Source of the DNA: UBA4660 sp034408895
GTDB taxonomy: Bacteria; Bacteroidota; Bacteroidia; Flavobacteriales_D; Sanyastnellaceae
Direction of reading: 5' to 3'
NCBI GenBank assembly: GCA_034408895.1
Contig: JAWXCI010000051.1
Span: 1-64,000 of the forward strand
DNA length: 64,000 nt
In this document: piece by piece, positions 44,613-53,128 of the stretch
Numbering within the stretch: position 1 is the first letter of the stretch
Layout of the letters: every line of letters starts with the position of its first letter
Notes under the pieces: model-generated
Seen by the model: the letters and a program-made list of their open reading frames with translations, nothing else
The model's database searches: none
Told to the model about the DNA's origin: nothing
Translations under genes and position numbers: made by a program

Positions 44613-45476
44613 ATGAAAAAACAAACCGTTCTTTTTTGTGCCATCCTTGTTTCTGTAATTTTTATCTGCGCCACACTGGAAAGTCCTCCGCAGAAGTACG
44701 ATGTGTTTACTGCACTCGAGAAAAAATTGATCTCGGTGATGCCCGTTTCCGCTGAATCGAGCAGTGAGAATTGTGCAACCCTGAATGTCCGCAACCTTTC
44801 TGGCTCGCCACTCACCATTTCCATTCCGGTAGGTGCAATCCTCAATACCACTAATGAGAGTGAACAGGATATACTTGTGACACGACCCATTGAAATTTTT
44901 GTGAAGAACAACGAAACAGGTTCAGGTTCGATTTACGGTTTCTGTTGTCAGGCTGGGAATAGCGTACCTACTTCAGCAAGTGCATTTCGCCTGGAGAAAT
45001 GCAAGAGCGAAAATCTTATGAAGCTTTCAGGACATCTTGCGGAAAACAATTACGACCCAATGCTGGAACAGGCCGCTATCTGGGCGGTGAGCGATGATCA
45101 CTCAGTGGGTGGCATTTATGGTGGGGCTGAGCAGGAGACTAAAAAGCTGCGCGAGTTCACAGCTCATGTTCTTGGGCAAGAGGTTCCGTTTTACGATGTG
45201 GATTACGGCTATGAACTGAATACACAATTTGTTTACGAGCCAAAGGAGTTGAGAGGAACGCTTCACTTCCAACTCGACAATGGCGGCAAAGGCACTTTGA
45301 AAATTCTTGATCCTAAGGGCGAAGAATTTTATGTGTTCTACACCGACAAAAGTTTGCAGTGGGGATTCTTCACACAGAATTTCAGGTTCAAAGCTTACGA
45401 CATGGAAGCGGGAGACTATGTAGCGCAAATGATAGTGGATGGAAAAGTGGTGGATGAAAAAACGATAAGAATCTAA
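44613..45476 (+). CDS. Secreted protein with thioester-domain-like motifs (uncertain)
   Basis: A 287-residue exported protein: a hydrophobic signal segment (KKQTVLFCAILVSVIFICAT), then an acidic beta-rich domain. Around residues 108-160 it reads YGFCCQAGNSVPT ... LEQAAIWAVSDDHS. The pairing of an aromatic-Cys motif with a hydrophobic-Q-x-A-[IL]-W motif about 40 residues later recalls the Cys-Gln thioester domains (TQXA type) of surface adhesins. The match is by eye only. The C-terminal approx. 100 residues (LRGTLHFQLDNGGKGTLKIL ... MEAGDYVAQMIVDGKVVDEK) form a beta-sandwich that resembles, but does not match, a T9SS domain. It is divergent from the TonB receptor operon and followed by a terminator. 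Confidence 0.65.
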   Translation: MKKQTVLFCAILVSVIFICATLESPPQKYDVFTALEKKLISVMPVSAESSSENCATLNVRNLSGSPLTISIPVGAILNTTNESEQDILVTRPIEIFVKNNETGSGSIYGFCCQAGNSVPTSASAFRLEKCKSENLMKLSGHLAENNYDPMLEQAAIWAVSDDHSVGGIYGGAEQETKKLREFTAHVLGQEVPFYDVDYGYELNTQFVYEPKELRGTLHFQLDNGGKGTLKILDPKGEEFYVFYTDKSLQWGFFTQNFRFKAYDMEAGDYVAQMIVDGKVVDEKTIRI

Positions 45477-45498
45477 ACTCTCGCACCGTGCCGAAAAT

Positions 45499-45536
45499 GC
45501 GCAGAGAATGAAAATGATTTCTCAGCGTTTTTTTTT
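45499..45536 (+). terminator. Intrinsic terminator
   Basis: CGCAGAGAA and TTCTCAGCG pair with one A-A mismatch around TGAAAATGAT, followed by nine T's. It ends the 44613-45476 transcript. The remaining AT-rich 180 bp up to the maf stop shows no gene. Confidence 0.8.
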
Positions 45537-45720
45537 ACCATGCAGGGCTGTTTTTTTTTGGGAAAAAACATTAGGTGCAGTTTAAGTGTGTACTTCTATT
45601 CCATTGAGTTGTGAATGTTGTCGTGAATCCTGAACACCGATAAGCGTGGTGGCTTTGCGAATAAAAACTATTTTTATTCATCTTTTTTCATACATAAAAA
45701 ACTCAGTGTAAGAAATACCT

Positions 45721-46302
45721 TCAGAATTTTTTCAACTCCTGGTATAACCGATGCACCGGCAAACCCATAACGGTGAAATAAGAGCCTTCAAGTTTTTCTA
45801 TTCCGGCAAGGCCAATCCAATCTTGCGCTCCGTAAGCGCCTGCTTTGTCGTAAGGTTGATAATGTGTGATGTAGTGAGTAATTTCTTCATCGGTCAATGC
45901 TGCAAACGTCACCTTTGTTTCATCGCAAAAATTTACCTGCTTGTGTTTTGATGTGATGCACACTGCTGTGTAAACAATGTGAGTTCTTGCACTCAATTTT
46001 TTTATCATCCTGAAGGCTTCATCAAAATCCGATGCCTTATTCAACACTTCATCATCAATCCAAACTATGGTGTCGGCAGTGATGAGGATTTCATTTTCAT
46101 CCAGCGCTGGTAAAAATGCTTCTGCTTTTGTTTTGGAGAGATAGAGTGCAATGTTTTCTCCTTTGAGATGGACAGGAAAACTTTCATCTACATCCATGGT
46201 GCGCAATGTGAACTGCAACTCCAGCCCGCTCATTAACTGTTGCCTGCGCGGTGACTTGGAGGCGAGGATGATTTTTTTTCCTTCGAGATTTTTTAGCTTC
46301 AT
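45721..46302 (-). CDS. maf: Maf family nucleotide pyrophosphatase
   Basis: A 193-residue cytoplasmic housecleaning enzyme hydrolysing non-canonical or modified nucleoside triphosphates to monophosphates. The ATG at 46302 gives MKLKNLEGKKIILASKSPRR, with the Maf signature S-x-S-P-R-R. ITADTIVWIDDEVLNK (catalytic Asp-Thr), ARTHIVYTAVCI and YDKAGAYGAQDWIGLAGIEK follow, all family-conserved. The frame opens further upstream at 46344, but the added 14 residues are outside the family. It sits alone, divergent from the DUF1028 gene. Confidence 0.93.
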   Translation of the reverse strand: MKLKNLEGKKIILASKSPRRQQLMSGLELQFTLRTMDVDESFPVHLKGENIALYLSKTKAEAFLPALDENEILITADTIVWIDDEVLNKASDFDEAFRMIKKLSARTHIVYTAVCITSKHKQVNFCDETKVTFAALTDEEITHYITHYQPYDKAGAYGAQDWIGLAGIEKLEGSYFTVMGLPVHRLYQELKKF

Positions 46303-46397
46303 GTTGCAAAGAAATTGACAATTGTCAATCCTCTGCTCATGCAATGGGAGCAGTGTCTGTTGTCCATTAGTTTAGCCCAACCAAAATCAATCAAATC

Positions 46398-47363
46398 ATG
46401 AAAGCAATTTTACTGGCACTTTTTGTACTGATGTCATTTTACACTAATGCGCAAGACACTTTTTCAATCTGCGCATTCGATCCTGAAACGGGTGAGGTGG
46501 GAAGTGCCGGTGCTACCTGTATCGAAAGTTCCGATGTCAGTTGCATTATAATTTCCGATGTGCATCCAGGCATTGGGGTAGTGCATACTCAGTCGTATTG
46601 GCTTGCCAGCAACCAGAATTACGGCAGCGAGTTGATGACCATGAACCTCACCGCACAGCAAATAATTGACTCGTTGGTTGCCAATGATGCACAAAACAAT
46701 CCCGGCATCCGGCAGTACGGTGTCATTCGCACGGATGGCACTTGCGCATCATTTACCGGTGAAGATTGTTTCGATTACAAAAACCACATCGTGGGTCCGA
46801 ACTATGCTATACAAGGAAATATCTTGCTTGGGCAAGAAATTCTTGACTCGATGGAAACCCGGTTTTTGAATACCGAAGGCACCCTTGCATGCAAACTTAT
46901 GGCGGCACTGCAGGGCGCCAATGTGGTGGGTGCCGATACTCGCTGCGAGGATTTCAATACTTCTTCCTTTTCCGCATTTGTTCGGGTGGCTGGCGTTTTT
47001 GAAAATCCCGATGCACTGGGTCTCGATCTTACCATAAACACGTATGCTGAGCTAACTGAACCCATTGATTCCCTGCAAGTGCTGTTCGATGCTGTTGATG
47101 GTTGTTCGTACACATCGCTTCGCGAACCGCACAGAAATATGACGCTCGTGCTACAAGTGTTGGGAAATGAAATCCGGCTGCTCAATTCGCATCCAATTGA
47201 TGGTGTAAAAATTTTCGACAACACTGGCAGGCTGGTGTTCGAAAGCAACTCTGTTTTTTCCAATGAGTGTGTAGTGAAAGTTTCCGCATGGACGGATGGC
47301 ATGTACACCATCCAGGTAAATGCAGATGATGAAACACTGGTAAAGAGATGGGTGAAAGAATAG
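46398..47363 (+). CDS. DUF1028 (Ntn-hydrolase-like) secreted protein with T9SS domain
   Basis: A 321-residue surface or secreted protein. Signal peptide MKAILLALFVLMSFYTNAQ. Residues 20-235 are the DUF1028 fold: DTFSICAFDPETGEVGSAGA, GVVHTQSYWLASNQNYG, QYGVIRTDG, NYAIQGNILLGQEILDSM and the GAD-T-RCEDFNTSSFSAFVRV segment. The family adopts an Ntn-hydrolase-like architecture with an unknown substrate. The last approx. 75 residues are a T9SS type A domain (IDGVKIFDNTGRLVFES ... TDGMYTIQVNADDE...RWVKE). It is monocistronic and convergent with a small membrane protein gene, with 17 bp between stops. Confidence 0.9.
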   Translation: MKAILLALFVLMSFYTNAQDTFSICAFDPETGEVGSAGATCIESSDVSCIIISDVHPGIGVVHTQSYWLASNQNYGSELMTMNLTAQQIIDSLVANDAQNNPGIRQYGVIRTDGTCASFTGEDCFDYKNHIVGPNYAIQGNILLGQEILDSMETRFLNTEGTLACKLMAALQGANVVGADTRCEDFNTSSFSAFVRVAGVFENPDALGLDLTINTYAELTEPIDSLQVLFDAVDGCSYTSLREPHRNMTLVLQVLGNEIRLLNSHPIDGVKIFDNTGRLVFESNSVFSNECVVKVSAWTDGMYTIQVNADDETLVKRWVKE

Positions 47364-47380
47364 GGGAGTATGAATACCCG

Positions 47381-47725
47381 TCAGTAGAGGTAAATCACAA
47401 CCGGCACCGCGCATATCACCACTGCGAGTAGTCCTTTGCACACGTTGTACCAGCTCATTCGCATAAATAAGTAGAAGAGCAGTATGTCGGCAATCATGGA
47501 AACAGAAACAATCTTGTCCTGAAACTGGATCGGACCGCTGTTAAAAAAAACGTTGTCTATAAAATCCTTAACCGTAGTTTCGTTAACCAGCGACCATAAG
47601 AATGCGAAAATGAAAAACCCGCCAAACGCCCCAGCAAAACCGAGGAGAAGTCCGAGCCAGAATTTGTCCAGTTTTTCTTTGGTCATGTTGTTTTGATAAG
47701 CAGTGGTGATGTCGTCAGGATGCAT
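47381..47725 (-). CDS. Small integral membrane protein of unknown function
   Basis: A 114-residue protein starting MHPDDITTAYQNNMTKEKLD (ATG 47725). It has three hydrophobic spans: FWLGLLLGFAGAFGGFFIFA, an approx. 18-residue span around SMIADILLFYLFMRM, and GLLAVVICAVPVVIYLY at the very end. It resembles the unnamed small TM proteins often found near peptidases and transporters in Bacteroidota. No motif points to a function. The frame continues upstream to 47761. Confidence 0.7.
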   Translation of the reverse strand: MHPDDITTAYQNNMTKEKLDKFWLGLLLGFAGAFGGFFIFAFLWSLVNETTVKDFIDNVFFNSGPIQFQDKIVSVSMIADILLFYLFMRMSWYNVCKGLLAVVICAVPVVIYLY

Positions 47726-47874
47726 GGTGAATTTTGTTTCGAATGACAGAACAAAAATCACATCAGCTTATTGCGCTTAGATCAGGTAAACTTGGTTGTT
47801 GAATTTCGGACAACCAATTTCAAATTTGCCTCTAACGATTCACATCGGGTTTAAATGAAAGTGGAGTGTGCGCT

Positions 47875-50625
47875 CTATCCACCACAGATCAGCAACACAT
47901 TTTTGTTTCCTGCCCTCAAAATGTACATACCGGTTGAAAGTCCTTTTGTCTCAACGATCATTTTTTCCTGAATGATTGTAAACGTCATCACTACTTCACC
48001 CATTGCATTGAGCAAAACAGCCATTTCGCCAGCGTACGATTCAGGGAAATCCATCACCAGTTCATCATAAAATGGATTAGGTGATATGGTTATGCCTGAA
48101 AAATTTAGATGAGCAACACCCACATCAATCACACTGACCTCCACCACGATTGAACAGCCGGCATTATCTGTTATGCTGACGGTGTATTGGCCTTGCGCCA
48201 GCCCGTTCACTGTGGCAAATGTGCTGCCGTTGCTCCACAAATAATCGTAAGGAGGAGTACCACCCGCGGGCGTGACAAGTGCTGAACCGTTGGCACCGCC
48301 ATTGGCATCGAGCACCAAAATTTCTGCAGTGATTTCAGGATTTTCCTGCATTACAAATTCGTGTTCAATTGCACATCCCGATTCATCGGTCACTGTCAGT
48401 GCGTAGTCTCCTGCTGGAAGTGCTTCGGGATTTATACCATTCCAATCAAAAGACAATTCACCCGTGCCTCCTGTGGCTGACGCTTCCACCATTCCGTCTT
48501 CGCCAAAACATGGAACATCGAACGTTAACTGCGCTGTGATTTCTTCGGGTTGCGTAATAAAAATTTCAATATCCAACATGCAATTATTTTCGTCTTCCAG
48601 CATCGCAACAAAAATTCCGGCAGTCAATTCTTCGGGCGAAATTCCATCCAGCCATGAAGTGGATATTATTCCAGTTCCTCCTGAAGTTGAAATGCTGGCG
48701 CTGCCATCGTTACCACCAAAGCATGTTACGTTGGATGATGTAAAAGAAACCGAAAGTGAATCCGGCTCTGAAACTTCCAATGTATCACATAACACACATC
48801 CGTTTTCATCCGTCAATGTGAAAGAATAGGAACCAACTTGAAGGGAATCTATCATTATGTTTCCTGTTTCACTGTTGCTCCATTCAATTTCTGTAATGGC
48901 AGCGCCTGTGGTGGATACTGATATTTCTCCCGTGGCTTCACCTGCACACAAGGGTGATATGATTTGGCTCAGAGCTTCAGGTGCTGCGGTCAATTCAACA
49001 ACTATTTGCGCCAGTCCGGAAATGCCTGATTCGTGCTTTACTTCCACCGAATAATTTCCAGGTTCGGAAATGGTTATGTAGCGAGTGCTAGCTCCTGTGC
49101 TCCACATCCATTCTTCAAAATCTCCACCATCAAGCACAGCTGTGCTGCCATTGCATAGCTCATTCAATTGCAAAATGTCAGGCATAAAAGTTTCACCTTC
49201 CGTTACATTGAATACTTGTTGTGATGCCACGTTGTAAAAGGTGTCAGTCCAGCCGCTGGGCCAGTTGAGCACAAGGCTATCCATTACATTGAATTCACCC
49301 ATGGCTAGAATTTCGTATTGTGAGTCCTGGGAAATATAATTTTCGCCACACATGGTTTGGGTGAACAGGTATTGGTCTTCCATCCAATACTCGATCAAGG
49401 TTCCTATTGCATCCTTGTTGCTGGCAGTTCCTTCCAGTGATAGTTTCAGCCATTTGCCTTGAGGTGTTGTGTTGCGCCACAACGAAGCATTGTTGGGCGA
49501 CTGATTGTGAACCACAAAATCCCAGTCGCCATCGTTCTCCAAATCACCTTTTGCGGAACTGAAGCTCATGTAATCATCATTGGTCAGTCCCAGTTCTGTT
49601 ATCCCACTCTGGAAAGTTCCATCCTGATTGTTTATGAAAAAATAATTCTGGTTGCCATCATTGGCAGCAGCAGTGGCCACATGCAAATCATCGTACATGT
49701 CGTTGTCATGATCCATCCATAGAGCACCCCAGCATACGCTGTAACAAGCTATGCCGAGTGTTTCGGCCACATTCACAAACACACCATCGTCATTGCGTAG
49801 GAAAAAATTTCCACTTCCTGTGTTGGTGACATAAATATCCCAATCGCCATCACGGTCAAAATCACTCAATGAAGCACTCATGGAATCAATTTGAATATCG
49901 GCATTGGTGGCATCACTGATGTCTTCAAAAGTGCCATCACCGTTGTTGCGGTAAAAACTGTTGCCTGTGTTTTTATCGTTGATCACATACAGATCGGGCC
50001 ATCCATCAAAATCCCAGTCGAACCAGATACTTTGGAAGGTGGGCAAGTCGTCATTGGTGAGGCCGAGCGCGGGAGCAACATCGTTAAAGGTTCCGTCACC
50101 GTTGTTGTGCAACAGCCAGTTTTCAACCCCGTTTTGCCAATCGTAGTTGCAGACATAAACGTCCAGCCAGCCGTCCCTGTCATAGTCGGCCCAGGAGCAA
50201 CCGAAGCTGCGGGCAAATTCGAAAGGAAGATTGAGATCGGCAGTTACATCTGCGAAAATCATGTTGCCATCGTTGCGGTAGAGTTTGCATGAACCACCAT
50301 CGCGTCCAAAGAAAAAATCGGCATCGCCATCATTATCATAATCCACCCAGGTGGGTTGTTTAACGTCCATTTCGTTTGGAATTATTTCCATACGTTGGAA
50401 GTTCATCCCACTTATGTTTCTGTAAAAGAGAATGGAATCAGCGTTCATTCCAAAAGTTATGTCATCCTTGCCGTCTTTGTTGAAGTCGTAAAAGGATACA
50501 CCTCCGCCATAAGTTGACCCGGTGTTGTAAGCTTGGATTACAGCAGCAGTGGATGCGTATTGGAATTGCGCTGCACCCGATGCAGCCAGTAGTGATGAAA
50601 CAAAAAAGCATGACCGTTTTAGCAT
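47875..50625 (-). CDS. FG-GAP/VCBS-UnbV (CRTAC1-like) surface protein with SprB repeats and T9SS-like tail
   Basis: A 916-residue exported protein. Signal peptide MLKRSCFFVSSLLAASGAAQ. Residues about 40-400 are an FG-GAP/VCBS beta-propeller with repeated calcium loops (DFNKDGKDD, DYDNDGDAD, DYDRDGWLD, DFDRDGDWD). They are followed by an ASPIC/UnbV segment (WLKLSLEGTASNKDAIGT LIEYW, in parts), as in CRTAC1-like proteins. Residues about 560-835 are four SprB-type repeats (SPLCAGEATGEISVSTTGA, NVTCFGGNDGSASISTSGGT ..), as in gliding adhesin SprB. The end (ISPNPFYDELVMDF ... STGMYILRAGNKNVLLICGG) is a T9SS type A domain, but the basic last residues are replaced by LLICGG. It is probably a large adhesin-like surface protein, transcribed alone. 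Confidence 0.88.
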   Translation of the reverse strand: MLKRSCFFVSSLLAASGAAQFQYASTAAVIQAYNTGSTYGGGVSFYDFNKDGKDDITFGMNADSILFYRNISGMNFQRMEIIPNEMDVKQPTWVDYDNDGDADFFFGRDGGSCKLYRNDGNMIFADVTADLNLPFEFARSFGCSWADYDRDGWLDVYVCNYDWQNGVENWLLHNNGDGTFNDVAPALGLTNDDLPTFQSIWFDWDFDGWPDLYVINDKNTGNSFYRNNGDGTFEDISDATNADIQIDSMSASLSDFDRDGDWDIYVTNTGSGNFFLRNDDGVFVNVAETLGIACYSVCWGALWMDHDNDMYDDLHVATAAANDGNQNYFFINNQDGTFQSGITELGLTNDDYMSFSSAKGDLENDGDWDFVVHNQSPNNASLWRNTTPQGKWLKLSLEGTASNKDAIGTLIEYWMEDQYLFTQTMCGENYISQDSQYEILAMGEFNVMDSLVLNWPSGWTDTFYNVASQQVFNVTEGETFMPDILQLNELCNGSTAVLDGGDFEEWMWSTGASTRYITISEPGNYSVEVKHESGISGLAQIVVELTAAPEALSQIISPLCAGEATGEISVSTTGAAITEIEWSNSETGNIMIDSLQVGSYSFTLTDENGCVLCDTLEVSEPDSLSVSFTSSNVTCFGGNDGSASISTSGGTGIISTSWLDGISPEELTAGIFVAMLEDENNCMLDIEIFITQPEEITAQLTFDVPCFGEDGMVEASATGGTGELSFDWNGINPEALPAGDYALTVTDESGCAIEHEFVMQENPEITAEILVLDANGGANGSALVTPAGGTPPYDYLWSNGSTFATVNGLAQGQYTVSITDNAGCSIVVEVSVIDVGVAHLNFSGITISPNPFYDELVMDFPESYAGEMAVLLNAMGEVVMTFTIIQEKMIVETKGLSTGMYILRAGNKNVLLICGG

Positions 50626-50770
50626 GAGCAGTTTAAGTTTGGTTGTTGCCGCAGAAAAAATTCGAAAATTTTTTCATAGGATTTTACCAAAAGTAATATG
50701 ATCATGTTCGAACTATAGGGCTGTTTGCATCAGGCAGGAAATTTATTCCGGTATCTCACTGTTGAATGTA

Positions 50771-51259
50771 CTATAACCCGGTGCGTTCGAGGTCTGGTAA
50801 AAACTCATGAACTTCCACTTTTTTGTTTTCAAGCCTTGTGTAGTGTTCAAAGAAATGCTTGATCTCCAGTTTCAGGTGAGCCGGCAAATCGTCCACCGAA
50901 TTGTAATGATTAACAGCACCATCACCCATAGCCACTGCAATCACTTTTTCATCTGAAATGCCCTGATCCGTCATCTGCATCAGGCCAATCACTTTTGCCA
51001 GAACGAGGCACAGAGGTTCAATGTCTGCCTGCGAGATAACCAGAATATCAAGCGGGTCGCCATCAGCGCCCATGGTTTGAGGGATGAAACCATAATTTAC
51101 AGGGTAGTGAAATGCACCATAAAGCACGCGATCAAGTTTAAGTAAGCCCGATTGCTTGTCCACTTCATACTTCGCTTTTGTGCCGCGTGGAATTTCAATG
51201 ATGGCGTTTACCACTGCTGGTAATTTTTCTCCGGGAGTTATGTCGTGCCAGGGATGCAT
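50771..51259 (-). CDS. ppa: Inorganic pyrophosphatase (family I)
   Basis: Soluble pyrophosphatase hydrolysing PPi to two phosphates, pulling biosynthetic reactions forward. It has 162 residues and starts with the Bacteroidota-typical MHPWHDITPGE. Visible motifs are IEIPRGTKAKYEVDKQSG, YPVNYGFIPQT, the metal-binding DGDPLDILV (the D-x-D-x-x-D core of family I) and KHFFEHYTRLENKKVEV. It follows the NUDIX regulator gene on the minus strand after 23 bp and could be co-transcribed with it. Confidence 0.96.
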   Translation of the reverse strand: MHPWHDITPGEKLPAVVNAIIEIPRGTKAKYEVDKQSGLLKLDRVLYGAFHYPVNYGFIPQTMGADGDPLDILVISQADIEPLCLVLAKVIGLMQMTDQGISDEKVIAVAMGDGAVNHYNSVDDLPAHLKLEIKHFFEHYTRLENKKVEVHEFLPDLERTGL

Positions 51260-51282
51260 AAGGCTCTTTTGATTTTAGTTAT

Positions 51283-52002
51283 TCATTTTCTCTTGCCATG
51301 GAATTTGTACAACTGCGCTGGTTTATGTAGCACACCTTTTTGTTTTTCCGCCAACGGCTTCAATAGCTCAATGCGAAGAATGTTCTTGCGGAAATTGCGC
51401 TTGTCCAATTTTTTATCAAGCACTATTTCATAGAGATGCTGGAGTTGCGACAAGGTGAATTTTTCAGGAAGAAGTTCGAAACCGATATTGTCAGCAACCA
51501 ATTCGTGCCGCAATACTTTGATGGCTTGATGAACAATTTCGTTGTGGTCGAATGCCAGTGCCGGAATTTCATACACATCGGTCCACCGGATTTTTCCTGC
51601 AAAAGAGGATGCCTTTGCATTGTAGTCTTCCAATTTTACCAGCGAGTAATAACCAACTGTGATCACCCTTCGTTCAGGATGAGCGCGAAATATGCGCAGC
51701 CATTCCTGGTCTTTCAAACCCTTCACCCGCCTTGGATTGCCGAATGTGTGAAACTGTTTCAGGTAAATGCCCTCCAGCGAAGTGAGTTCCAGAAGGACAC
51801 GTTGCGCAGCCTGATCAAGACTTTCATCAGGGTTCAGCAGGTCACCAGGCAAGGCAATCTGTGACTTGAGCCTGGAATTTTTGTCCGGATTTTTTTGTTC
51901 GATGAGCAGCACCTTGAGCTTTTTATCATCCAGACCGAACACTACACAATCCACAGAAACATCCAACAAAATGGAAGCATTGGAATCCGATTTCTTCGCC
52001 AC
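51283..52002 (-). CDS. NUDIX-fold transcriptional regulator (NrtR/AraR-like) with degenerate catalytic box
   Basis: A 239-residue protein: N-terminal Nudix fold (VSVDCVVFGLDDKKLKVLLI, then ALPGDLLNPDESLDQAAQRV), and C-terminal winged-helix part (FTLSQLQHLYEIVLDKKLDK, RNFRKNILRIELLKPLAE). In true Nudix hydrolases the box is GX5EX7REUXEEXGU; here the REUxEE core reads RVLLELT, so the metal-binding glutamates are missing. This is the hallmark of the NrtR/AraR-type regulators, which bind a sugar- or nucleotide-derived effector in the Nudix pocket. The start is GTG at 52000-52002. It is divergent from pfkA with a palindrome at 52069-52085 between them, so I infer that it regulates the glycolytic unit. 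Confidence 0.88.
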   Translation of the reverse strand: MAKKSDSNASILLDVSVDCVVFGLDDKKLKVLLIEQKNPDKNSRLKSQIALPGDLLNPDESLDQAAQRVLLELTSLEGIYLKQFHTFGNPRRVKGLKDQEWLRIFRAHPERRVITVGYYSLVKLEDYNAKASSFAGKIRWTDVYEIPALAFDHNEIVHQAIKVLRHELVADNIGFELLPEKFTLSQLQHLYEIVLDKKLDKRNFRKNILRIELLKPLAEKQKGVLHKPAQLYKFHGKRK

Positions 52003-52068
52003 GTTTTTAAATTGTGTTTGTTTTTTTGCCGCTTCAAATTAAAGAATTTTTATTTGAATTCATTACTT

Positions 52069-52085
52069 AGTGTACTTGATACACT
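52069..52085. promoter_or_regulatory. Candidate operator AGTGTA-N5-TACACT in the NUDIX regulator/pfkA intergenic region
   Basis: A perfect 6-bp inverted repeat with a 5-nt spacer (CTTGA), extended by an outer T/A pair. It lies 36 bp before the pfkA ATG and 67 bp before the divergent regulator's start. TTACTTTG just after it is one mismatch from the -7 box TAnnTTTG, so a bound protein would overlap the pfkA promoter. Confidence 0.5.
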
Positions 52086-52120
52086 TACTTTGGCCAACTT
52101 TCAACTTCCAACATCCAACA

Positions 52121-53095
52121 ATGTTCAAAAGAATAGGAGTTCTTACCAGTGGTGGCGATGCCCCCGGAATGAATGCTGCGGTGCGTGCTGTTGTTCGCGC
52201 TGGTGTGTTTAGCGGAGTAGAGGTGGTTGGAATTTATCGCGGTTACCAAGGATTGATTGAAGGCGATATTGAACCACTCAATGTAAGGACTGTGGCAAAA
52301 ATTCTAGGTCGAGGTGGAACAATACTTAAAAGTTCACGCTCGAAAGAATTCTATGAAAAAGATGGGCGTCAAAAAGCTATGGACCATTTGAAGCAGAATG
52401 GGGTGGATGCGCTAATCACCATTGGGGGCAACGGAACATTTACCGGGGCACATATTTTTTATCAGGAATTTGGTGTTCCTGTGATGGGCATTCCCGGCTC
52501 GATTGACAACGATTTATTCGGCACCGATCATTGCATTGGTTTCGATACTGCCACCAACACTGTGGTGGAATGTGTAGACAAGATTCGCGACACAGCTACT
52601 TCTCACAACCGTTTATTTTTTGTTGAAGTGATGGGACGCAACAGCGGTTTCATTGCATTGAAAACCGGAATTGCTACGGGTGCCATAGCTATCATTTTAC
52701 CAGAAGATGAAATGAGCGTGGACGAGTTGATTGAGACACTGCGCAGCACCGAAGAAAGTGGAAAATCTTCAAGTATTGTAATTGTGGCCGAAGGAAGCAA
52801 GAGCGGAGGGGCTTATGAAATTGCGAAGAAAGTGACAGAGGAATACAGTGAATATGAAACGCGCGTTTCCGTGCTTGGGCATTTGCAGCGCGGTGGTGCA
52901 CCATCTTGTTACGACCGTGTGATTGCATCGCGCATGGGAGTGGCCGCAGTGGAAGGTTTGCTTCAGGGAAGAAAAGATGTAATGATTGGAATAGTGAACG
53001 ATCACGAAACTTACACACCACTGGAGGAAGCAATTAAAGGACAGAACATGCCGAACCGCGATGAGTTGAGGATTGCGCGGATCCTGTCAATCTAG
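52121..53095 (+). CDS. pfkA: ATP-dependent 6-phosphofructokinase
   Basis: Phosphorylates fructose 6-phosphate to the 1,6-bisphosphate, the committing step of glycolysis. The ATG at 52121 gives 324 residues (family about 320) starting MFKRIGVLTSGGDAPGMNAA. The ATP site (GGDAPGMNA and the GGNGTFTGA loop), the catalytic PGSIDND (Asp as base), MGRNSGFIA and LGHLQRGGAPSCYDR are all present. The open frame from 52070 is leader. It is the first gene of a unit with gapA 33 bp on, divergent from the NUDIX regulator. Confidence 0.97.
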   Translation: MFKRIGVLTSGGDAPGMNAAVRAVVRAGVFSGVEVVGIYRGYQGLIEGDIEPLNVRTVAKILGRGGTILKSSRSKEFYEKDGRQKAMDHLKQNGVDALITIGGNGTFTGAHIFYQEFGVPVMGIPGSIDNDLFGTDHCIGFDTATNTVVECVDKIRDTATSHNRLFFVEVMGRNSGFIALKTGIATGAIAIILPEDEMSVDELIETLRSTEESGKSSSIVIVAEGSKSGGAYEIAKKVTEEYSEYETRVSVLGHLQRGGAPSCYDRVIASRMGVAAVEGLLQGRKDVMIGIVNDHETYTPLEEAIKGQNMPNRDELRIARILSI

Positions 53096-53128
53096 GTATT
53101 TGATTAAAGAATTTCTCCCTTTTTACTT

